Shown: piece by piece, positions 42,626-49,546 of the stretch
Layout: each line of letters begins with the position of its first letter
Position numbering within the stretch: the stretch's first letter is position 1
DNA from: Phosphoribacter sp037045055
Lineage (GTDB): Bacteria; Actinomycetota; Actinomycetes; Actinomycetales; Dermatophilaceae
NCBI GenBank assembly: GCA_037045055.1
Contig: JBAOHJ010000002.1
Coordinates: 186,001-250,000, forward strand
Length of the DNA: 64,000 nt
Reading direction: 5' to 3'
The notes under the pieces: model-generated
Told to the model about the DNA's origin: nothing
Seen by the model: the letters and a program-made list of their open reading frames with translations, nothing else
The model's database searches: none
Made by a program: the position numbers and the translations under genes

Positions 42626-43506
42626 GCGGGCCGCCGGACCCGGGGCCAGGGATCGCGCCGGGCCCCGCTCGCCCTGGCGCCCGCCCCCGCGCGCCGTTGT
42701 CCTGGCGGGTCGAGGCGTGGCGTCAGCTGCGTCGGCGTCGCACGATCTGGGCGTTCGTCCTGCTGCTCGCGCTGCCGCTGGTCCTCGTCGCCGGGTTCGC
42801 GATGGGCCGGGGCGGGGCCGGACCGCCCAGCGGTGCCCGCCTGTCCGACTACGCCCAGCTCGGGGCGGCCAACTTCGCCGTGTTCGCTGTGTTCGCCTCC
42901 GCGGAGTTCCTCCTGGTCGTGCTGGCCGCGCTCTTCGCCGGCGACCCGGTGCCCAGCGAGGCGTCCTGGTCCACCCTGCGCTACCTGCTCGTCGCGCCGG
43001 TGTCGCGGGCCCGGCTGCTCAGCTCCACCCTCGTCGTCGCGGTGGCGACCACGGCGTTGGCCGTCGTCGTACTCGTGGGCTGGTCCCTGCTCGTGGGCGC
43101 GGTGGCCTACGGCGCCGCGCCGTTCACCAACCCGGCCGGCGGGGTGCTGCCCTGGAGCGAGCTCGGCCCGCGCCTGGCGGTGGCCACGGCATACCTCGTC
43201 GTGACGTTGGTGCAGGTGGGCGCCATCGCGTTCTGGTTCGGGGTCCGGACCGACGCTCCACTGGGCGCGGTGGGCGGCGCAGTCCTCGTGACGATCATCG
43301 CGTCGATCCTCGGCCAGCTGGAGAGCCTCGGCGAGTGGCGCAACGCCCTGCCCATGCACTACAGCCGGGCGTGGGTCGACCTGCTCAGCCCCGGGGGCGT
43401 GGACTGGACGGCGATGACCCGGGGCACCCTGTGGTCGCTGCTGTATGCCGCGGTGTTCGTCGCGCTCGCCTACCGTCACTTCCGGCGCAAGGACGTGCTC
43501 AGCTGA
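42622..43506 (+). CDS. ABC transporter permease (ABC-2 like)
   Basis: 294 residues with about six membrane helices (ex. TIWAFVLLLALPLVLVAGFA, FAVFAVFASAEFLLVVLAAL, LLVGWSLLVGAVAYG). A Pro/Gly-rich cytoplasmic N-terminus precedes the first helix. It has the ABC-2 layout: a large loop after helix 1, then SWSTLRYLLVAPVSRARLLS. Starts inside the stop of the hydrolase-ATPase fusion, so the two form one exporter. The last eight bases overlap the convergent PucR gene. Confidence 0.85.
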   Translation: MSGPPDPGPGIAPGPARPGARPRAPLSWRVEAWRQLRRRRTIWAFVLLLALPLVLVAGFAMGRGGAGPPSGARLSDYAQLGAANFAVFAVFASAEFLLVVLAALFAGDPVPSEASWSTLRYLLVAPVSRARLLSSTLVVAVATTALAVVVLVGWSLLVGAVAYGAAPFTNPAGGVLPWSELGPRLAVATAYLVVTLVQVGAIAFWFGVRTDAPLGAVGGAVLVTIIASILGQLESLGEWRNALPMHYSRAWVDLLSPGGVDWTAMTRGTLWSLLYAAVFVALAYRHFRRKDVLS

Positions 43507-44785
43507 CGACCGGCGCCGCGGCCCGGTCGGCGGACGACTCGGGGGACGGCTCGGCGGACGACTCGGCCGGTGCCACCGCCAGGGCCAGGGTGAGCCGCAG
43601 GATCTCGTCCGGGTCGTCCAGCCGGTCGCCGAACAGGGCCCGCAGCCGCCCCATCCGGTAGCGCACCGTCTGGGGGTGGACGAACAACGCCGCCGCGATG
43701 AGCTCACGCCGGCCCTGGTGGAGCAACCAGGCGCGCAGGGTCTCGACCAGCCTGGCGCGCACCGCGGGTCGCACCTGCTCGAGGGGGGCCAAGGCGGCGG
43801 CCTGCAGGTCGGCCAGGGCGTGCGGGTCGGCGAGCAGGACGAGCTCGACCAGCCGCTCGTCGGTGTCCAGGGTGCCCCGGCGCGGCGAGCGCGGCAGCGA
43901 GCGGGCGCGCAGCACCCGCGCGTAGGACTCGGCCGTGTCCGTCCACGGGCGGGCCGGGCCGACGACCGCGGAGCGCCCCTGCAGCAGGGCGACGAGTCGG
44001 CGCCGGTCGATGCCGCGCACGTCCGGCACGAGCAGCACCGCCAGGTCGTCGGTCGGCAGCCCCGGCAGCTCGCCGCTGGCATGCAGCGTGCGCGCATCGA
44101 GCAGCCCGAGCACCGCGGTGACCTGGCCCTGGGGCAGCAGCACGGCGGTCAGCGTGCGCGGGGGTGTCCACTCGGCCCGTTCCGCCGCGGCGAGCAGGGC
44201 CGCGCGGTCCTCGCCCCCGACGATGTCGCGGACCAGCCGCTCGAGCAGCCGGCCGCGGGCCAGCCCGGCCAGCCCCGCCTCGTCGCTGTGCCCCACGATG
44301 CTCGCCGCCGACAGGGCGTCGATGTAGGTGAACACTAGGTCGGCGAAGCCGCTCATCTCCTCCGCGGACACCCCGGCGGCGACCGCCGCCCGCGACAGCC
44401 CCCGCCAGGACACCCGAGCCCCGATCCGGTATGCCGCGAGCAGGGCGTCCATTCCGCGCCCGCTGCGGGCCTCGCCTCGGCCCAGCTCGTAGGCGCCCTC
44501 GGTGCTCGGCGCGATAGGCACGCTCGGATCCGACGCCGAGCCCGCCCTGGCCAGGTCGAGGAACCCGACGAGGGCCAGGCGGACGGCATCGCGGATCCGC
44601 ACCCCGAGGTCGCCGGAGAACGCACCGGCATACGCGGGGACCTCGGCCATGATCGTCGAGACCGCCTCGTCCGCGACCCAGGGCACCGCCGCCAGCACCC
44701 GCGCGTACGCGGCGTCGTCCAGGTCGATGCCGGTCGCGCCCACCCGGACAAGTCCGGCGGTCGGATCGGGCGGGTTTTTATCCAT
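43499..44785 (-). CDS. PucR-family transcriptional regulator
   Basis: 428 residues, cytoplasmic. The C-terminal helix-turn-helix ETLRAWLLHQGRRELIAAAL, then FVHPQTVRYRMGRLRALFGD is the PucR/CdaR HTH (normally ETL...N...A..L.vH.nTv.yRl.ki..l.G). The N-terminal 300 residues are a helical sensory region with no recognised domain. Start ATG at 44785. It is divergent from the ferredoxin-reductase/desaturase operon with a 75-base shared promoter region, so it probably regulates that operon, as acyl-chain desaturation genes are often controlled by an adjacent regulator. Confidence 0.85.
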   Translation of the reverse strand: MDKNPPDPTAGLVRVGATGIDLDDAAYARVLAAVPWVADEAVSTIMAEVPAYAGAFSGDLGVRIRDAVRLALVGFLDLARAGSASDPSVPIAPSTEGAYELGRGEARSGRGMDALLAAYRIGARVSWRGLSRAAVAAGVSAEEMSGFADLVFTYIDALSAASIVGHSDEAGLAGLARGRLLERLVRDIVGGEDRAALLAAAERAEWTPPRTLTAVLLPQGQVTAVLGLLDARTLHASGELPGLPTDDLAVLLVPDVRGIDRRRLVALLQGRSAVVGPARPWTDTAESYARVLRARSLPRSPRRGTLDTDERLVELVLLADPHALADLQAAALAPLEQVRPAVRARLVETLRAWLLHQGRRELIAAALFVHPQTVRYRMGRLRALFGDRLDDPDEILRLTLALAVAPAESSAEPSPESSADRAAAPVVS

Positions 44786-44860
44786 TGCGAACAACACTAC
44801 GCGACGGATTTCACGTCGACCCCGCAGCGATCTAGCTCGACGGGATGGGATCATGGGTTC

Positions 44861-45952
44861 GTGACCACCTCGCTGAGCCCGTCCCGGACGGGCCGGCGGC
44901 TGCGCGATCGGGTGCTCAAGGTCGCGGAGCTGGTCACCACGCCGCTGTTGCCGGCCGACTACCTCGACCTGTTCAACCCGCTGCGCGCGGGCGCGGACCT
45001 GCGGGGCCGGATCGTGCAGGTCACTCCCGAGACGGCCGACGCCACGACGATCCTGCTGCAGCCCGGGCAGGACTGGGCCGGGCACGTGCCGGGCCAGTAC
45101 ATCCGCATCGGCGTCGAGATCGACGGCGTGCGCCACTGGCGGGCCTACTCGCTGACCTCGCGGGTCGACCGGCCGGACGGGCTCATCGCGATCACCCCTA
45201 AGGCCATCCCGGACGGCCTGGTCAGCGGCTACCTCGCCCACCGGGCGCGTCCGGGCGCGCTGGTGATGCTCGACCAGGCCACCGGCGACTTCGTGCTGCC
45301 CACACCGGCGCCGGCCCGGGTGCTCTTCCTCACCGCCGGCAGCGGCATCACCCCGGTCATGGGCATGCTGCGCAACCGGCTGGCCGACCTCACCGATGTC
45401 GTCCTGCTGCACTCGGCGCCCACCGCGGCCGACGTGGTGTTCGGGGCCGAGCTGCGCGCCCTCGCCGCGGCCGGTCGCCTCACCCTGGTCGAGCGGCATA
45501 CCGACGTCGTGGGCATGCTCGCGGTCGACGACCTCGACTCGCTCGTGCCGGACTGGCGCGAGCGCGAGACGTGGGCCTGCGGGCCCACCGGCCTGCTCGA
45601 CGCGCTCGAGGGCGCCTGGGCCGCGGCCGGCATCCCCGCGCGCCTGCACACCGAGCGCTTCCGCCCGACCGTGCTGGTCGTCGGCGAGGGCGGCGTGCTG
45701 ACCTTCGCCAGGTCCGGCACCACCGTCGAGGCCGACGGCGGGCGACCCATCCTCGACTCCGCCGAGGCGGCCGGGGTGCTCATGCCCTCGGGGTGTCGGA
45801 TGGGCATCTGCTTCCGGTGTGTGCTTCCGCTGCGCGAGGGTGCCGTGCGCGACCTGCGGACCGGGGACATCACGTATGCCGTGTCCGGCGACGGCACGCG
45901 CATCCAGACCTGCATCTCGGCGCCCGCGGGCGACTGCGAGATCGACCACTGA
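44861..45952 (+). CDS. ferredoxin reductase with C-terminal 2Fe-2S ferredoxin domain
   Basis: 363 residues. FAD domain with RAYSLTS, NAD domain with LFLTAGSGITPVMGML, and a C-terminal plant-type 2Fe-2S ferredoxin: CRMGICFRC (Cys312, 317, 320) and Cys351. Together with the next gene, it resembles the mycobacterial Rv3230c/DesA3 pair, supplying electrons from NADPH to the membrane desaturase. GTG start at 44861; desaturase start is 22 bases downstream. Confidence 0.9.
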   Translation: MTTSLSPSRTGRRLRDRVLKVAELVTTPLLPADYLDLFNPLRAGADLRGRIVQVTPETADATTILLQPGQDWAGHVPGQYIRIGVEIDGVRHWRAYSLTSRVDRPDGLIAITPKAIPDGLVSGYLAHRARPGALVMLDQATGDFVLPTPAPARVLFLTAGSGITPVMGMLRNRLADLTDVVLLHSAPTAADVVFGAELRALAAAGRLTLVERHTDVVGMLAVDDLDSLVPDWRERETWACGPTGLLDALEGAWAAAGIPARLHTERFRPTVLVVGEGGVLTFARSGTTVEADGGRPILDSAEAAGVLMPSGCRMGICFRCVLPLREGAVRDLRTGDITYAVSGDGTRIQTCISAPAGDCEIDH

Positions 45953-45974
45953 GCTCGGATCGACAAGGAGAGTC

Positions 45975-47297
45975 ATGACCGCGCTGGCCCAGCCCGAGGT
46001 CGCCCCTGCCCCTACCCCGGGCGTTGCCGGGGCCGGCGGCGCGACCGCGCCGGACCCACAGGCGGTGAGCAACTCGCGGCTGTCCGTCGTCGGCACCGGT
46101 CCGCGCCACCTGCACCCCAAGCCCTCGGGCAAGCCCGATCCCACCGCGCACCTGTCCGCCGCCCAGGTCGAGGCCCTGGGTCGCGAGCTGGACGCTCTGC
46201 GCCAGCAGGTCATGGACTCGCGCGGCACCCGCGACGCCCACTACATCCGCACGGTCATCAAGGCCAACCGGATCCTCGAGCTGTCCAGCCGGGCGGTGCT
46301 GCTTTTCTCCGGCTTCCCGCCGGCCTGGGTGCTGGGCACGGCCGGGCTCTCCATCGCCAAGATCGTCGACAACATGGAGATCGGCCACAACGTCATGCAC
46401 GGCCAGTGGGACTGGATGCGCGACCCCAAGATCCACTCCACCACGTGGGAGTGGGACAACGTCACCCCGTCCTCGCAGTGGCAGAAGACGCACAACGAGA
46501 CCCACCACACGTATACCAACGTCCTGGGCCACGACGACGACCTCGGCTACGGCATCATGCGGGTCGACGAGGACCAGCCCTGGTCGTTGGCGTTGCTGGC
46601 CCAGCCGATCTACTCCCTGCTCAACGCCCTCTTCTTCGAGTACGGCATCGCCTTCTACGACATCAAGCTGCGCGGCATCCTGCGCGGTGAGCGCGATCCG
46701 CAGGAGTACCGCCCCGAGGTCGCCAAGTTCCTGCGCAAGCTGCGCCACCAGGTCCTCAAGGACTACCTGCTGCACCCGCTGCTGTCCGGGCCGAACGCCC
46801 TGTCCACCCTCGCCGCCACCGCCGTGGCCAACATCGTGCGCAACGTCTGGACCAACTCGATCATCCTGTGCGGCCACTTCCCCTACGGCGTCGAGACCTT
46901 CGCGACCGACTCCATCGAGGGCGAGACCCGCGGCGACTGGTACGTCCGGCAGATGATCGGGTCGGCGAACATCAGCGGCACCAAGGTCATCCACTTCATG
47001 TCCGGCAACCTCAGCCACCAGATCGAGCACCACATCTACCCCGACATGCCGAGCAACCGGTACGTCGAGATCGCCCCCCGGGTGCGCGAGATCTGCCGGC
47101 GCTACGACCTGCACTACGCCACCGGGTCCTTCGCCCACCAGCTCGGCTCCGCCTGGGCCAAGATCATCGTGCTGGCCCTGCCCAACGCGTCGCCGGAGCG
47201 CTCACGGGCCACCGCGGTGCGCGAGGCGGCGGCCGCGGCCTGGGCGGCCCGGCGCGAGCGTCGCCGGCAGCGGGGTCGGCAGCGTCCGGCCCGCTAG
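45975..47297 (+). CDS. membrane fatty-acid (acyl-CoA) desaturase
   Basis: 440 residues. Three His boxes: HNVMH (138-142), HNETHH (173-178) and HQIEHH (348-353), as in DesA3-like delta-9 desaturases of actinobacteria, with membrane helices between. A 60-residue Pro/Ala-rich N-terminal extension and an Arg-rich tail flank the catalytic core. Forms an operon with the ferredoxin reductase; adjusts membrane fluidity. ATG after AAGGAG. Confidence 0.92.
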   Translation: MTALAQPEVAPAPTPGVAGAGGATAPDPQAVSNSRLSVVGTGPRHLHPKPSGKPDPTAHLSAAQVEALGRELDALRQQVMDSRGTRDAHYIRTVIKANRILELSSRAVLLFSGFPPAWVLGTAGLSIAKIVDNMEIGHNVMHGQWDWMRDPKIHSTTWEWDNVTPSSQWQKTHNETHHTYTNVLGHDDDLGYGIMRVDEDQPWSLALLAQPIYSLLNALFFEYGIAFYDIKLRGILRGERDPQEYRPEVAKFLRKLRHQVLKDYLLHPLLSGPNALSTLAATAVANIVRNVWTNSIILCGHFPYGVETFATDSIEGETRGDWYVRQMIGSANISGTKVIHFMSGNLSHQIEHHIYPDMPSNRYVEIAPRVREICRRYDLHYATGSFAHQLGSAWAKIIVLALPNASPERSRATAVREAAAAAWAARRERRRQRGRQRPAR

Positions 47298-47475
47298 GGT
47301 CCGCACCGCCCCCCCTCGCGCGCGCGTCCGCTCGCCCGGCCCGCTCAGGTCCGCACCGCGCGCTCGCCCGCGCGGCCTCGGCCATTGCGGCCCGCCGGTC
47401 GGGCCGCGCGGCATACCCTCCAGGTATCACCTGGTCAGCCGCGCCCTCCTTCGGTGGTACCCGAGAGGATCTCCC
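47298..47475. other. intergenic region before the CHAT operon
   Basis: 178 bases. A GGCCCGCTnnGGTCCGCACCGC segment occurs at 47288 and again at 47338. One GGCATAC copy is at about 47410, followed by ATCACCTGG. AGAGGA provides the ribosome site for the CHAT gene. Confidence 0.4.
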
Positions 47476-49530
47476 ATGCTCGCACCGGTGTTCGTGCTCG
47501 ACGCGCTGGTCTCGGTCGCCCAGGCCCGTGAGGCCCTGGCCGCAGTCCCCCAGGGCGCGTGGATCGTCGTGCGCCGCGAGCATCCGGACGGCTCGGGTCG
47601 TCTGCTGTTCTACCCGGTGTATCGGGACGACCTGGCGGGCCTGCTGGCCCGGGCCACCGAGGACGCGACTGCCCTCGGGGTGCTGCTGGACCTGCACGAG
47701 CATCTGGCCGCGCCGACCGGCGAGCTGGCCGATCCGGCGGTCCGGTCCGGCTCGTTCACCGGCGTCGTCGTGCGGGGCGGGCGGCCCGTGGCGTATGCCG
47801 CGTCCGAGGGTGCCGGCGGCGCCGGCAGAGCACCTCGGCGGACCCGGTCCCTGGACCTGCCCGACTCCCGTAGCCGCACCGGACGCCGCACCCGAGACCA
47901 GCCCGGTCCGGCGCCGCCCGGTGGCTCCCGGCACCCGAGAGCGGCGCAGGTCCTGGCATATCCGCGCGTCGAGGTCCCTGCCGAGCTCGCGCCCCGGCAG
48001 ACCTTCGAGGTGCAGATCGGGCTGAGCGACCAGCGCCAGACCGGCTCCGACGAGCGGATGACCCTCGCCGTCGAACCCTCCGCGGACCACCTGGAGGTCG
48101 TCATCCAGGTGGTCGCCGACGGGTTCGCCGCCCCGCGCGGCATCCGCCGAATCCTGATGCTGCCCAAGGACGATCTCACCAGTGCCACCGTGCGCGTGCC
48201 GCTGGTGGCCCCGGCCCTGGCCGGGCGGCACTGGCGCGGCCGGGTCGAGGTCGAGTACTCGGTCGGCGGGGTGCTGACCGGGCGGGCCTGGCGCGAGGTT
48301 CTGGTCCGCGACGCGGCCGCGCCCGATGCCCCGCCCTCGAGCAGTGGCGGCAGCCTGCCGGTGGTGCAGCCGCGCGGCCCGATCGCCGACCTCACCGTGT
48401 CGATCACCGAGGGCACCACCCCCGGTCGGCTGCTGTGGACCTTCACCTCGGCGCACCCGCTGGACCTGCCCGACGAGCAGGTCACCACCTCGCTCAAGAC
48501 CGGCAACGCCCGGGCGTTCGCGCAGCGGCACATCCAGGACCTGGCCCGCACCGACGGCACGCAGGCCGCCGAGAGCCGCGTCGAGGGGGTGTCGCGGATC
48601 ATCGCCTCGGCGACGCCGGTGGCGTTCTGGACCGCGCTGACGGCGGTCTGGTCCATCGCCAAGGCCGCCAAGCGGCGCCCGACGCTGCTCGTGGTCTCCT
48701 CGGACGCCTACATCCCGTGGGAGCTGGCCTCGACCGAGCCGCGCTGGGTGACCGACCGCACGCTCGTGGACCGCAAGGCCCCGCAGATGCTCGGTGCCCA
48801 GGTGCACCTGGGCCGGTGGACCCCGGCCGGCCCGGACACCCCGTCGGGCACGCGGGTGCCGCCGGTGGCCCCCGAGCCGGCCATCGAGGTGGCCCGGATG
48901 GCCGTCGTCGTGGGCGACTACCACTCCGACAGCGGGGTGCGCCCGCTGCCGCAGGCCGTGGCCGAGGGTGCCGAGCTCGCCGACACCTACCCGTCGGTGA
49001 CGGTCGCCGGCACCCTGGCCGACCTCACCGCGCTGCTCAACGGCCGACCCACCTCGGGCGGGGACAGCTCCGACGTCCAGGTCGTCCACCTGGCCTGCCA
49101 CGGCGCCGTGGACCGCGACCACCCGGCATACAACGGGATCGTGCTGTCGGACACCGACCTGCGCATCGACGACGTCATCGTCCTGGGCGGGGAGCTCGGG
49201 TCGACCGGTGCGCCGCTGGTGTTCCTCAACGCCTGCCAGCTGGGCCAGACCACCGACGAGCTGCTCGGCGACCAGGGCGGGTTGGCCGAGGCGTTCCTCG
49301 GCGTCGGCGCCCGGGGCTTCCTCGCGCCGCTGTGGTCGGTCGACGACGCCTTCGCCCGCCAGATCGCCCTGGACTTCTACCGGTACACCCTTCTCGAGGG
49401 CCGCACCGTGGGGGAGGCCCTGCGACTGGTCCGGGGGCTCTACGCCACGGTCGGGGACCGGACCCAGTCCACGCCGTTGGCCTACGCCTACTACGGCCAC
49501 CCCGACCTGCGCCTCACCCTGGCGCACTGA
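47476..49530 (+). CDS. CHAT-domain protease, first of a tandem pair
   Basis: 684 residues. CHAT (caspase HetF-associated with TPRs) domain in the C-terminal half: catalytic His542 in VVHLACHGAVD and Cys587 in VFLNACQLG, then LLGDQGGLAEAFLGVGARGF, LYATVGDR and YAYYGHPDL. N-terminal: a 110-residue domain of unknown type (MLAPVFVLDALVSVAQ...), a basic Ser/Arg/Pro linker, then a beta-rich domain (about 160-275; VPAELAPRQTFEVQIGLSDQ). No membrane helix or signal peptide, hence cytoplasmic. CHAT proteases in conflict systems are activated by partners and cleave host or effector proteins. The second CHAT gene starts 16 bases downstream, so they are likely one transcript. Confidence 0.85.
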   Translation: MLAPVFVLDALVSVAQAREALAAVPQGAWIVVRREHPDGSGRLLFYPVYRDDLAGLLARATEDATALGVLLDLHEHLAAPTGELADPAVRSGSFTGVVVRGGRPVAYAASEGAGGAGRAPRRTRSLDLPDSRSRTGRRTRDQPGPAPPGGSRHPRAAQVLAYPRVEVPAELAPRQTFEVQIGLSDQRQTGSDERMTLAVEPSADHLEVVIQVVADGFAAPRGIRRILMLPKDDLTSATVRVPLVAPALAGRHWRGRVEVEYSVGGVLTGRAWREVLVRDAAAPDAPPSSSGGSLPVVQPRGPIADLTVSITEGTTPGRLLWTFTSAHPLDLPDEQVTTSLKTGNARAFAQRHIQDLARTDGTQAAESRVEGVSRIIASATPVAFWTALTAVWSIAKAAKRRPTLLVVSSDAYIPWELASTEPRWVTDRTLVDRKAPQMLGAQVHLGRWTPAGPDTPSGTRVPPVAPEPAIEVARMAVVVGDYHSDSGVRPLPQAVAEGAELADTYPSVTVAGTLADLTALLNGRPTSGGDSSDVQVVHLACHGAVDRDHPAYNGIVLSDTDLRIDDVIVLGGELGSTGAPLVFLNACQLGQTTDELLGDQGGLAEAFLGVGARGFLAPLWSVDDAFARQIALDFYRYTLLEGRTVGEALRLVRGLYATVGDRTQSTPLAYAYYGHPDLRLTLAH

Positions 49531-49546
49531 CGGCAGGAGTGACGAC

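Noticed and set aside
43499..46228. 909-codon extension of the PucR gene
   Set aside because: The upstream part overlaps the ferredoxin reductase and desaturase on the other strand; the true PucR start is the ATG at 44785.
47288..47360. GGCCCGCTnnGGTCCGCACCGC direct repeat after the desaturase
   Set aside because: One copy is the gene's 3-prime end; it looks like a simple local duplication with no further structure.
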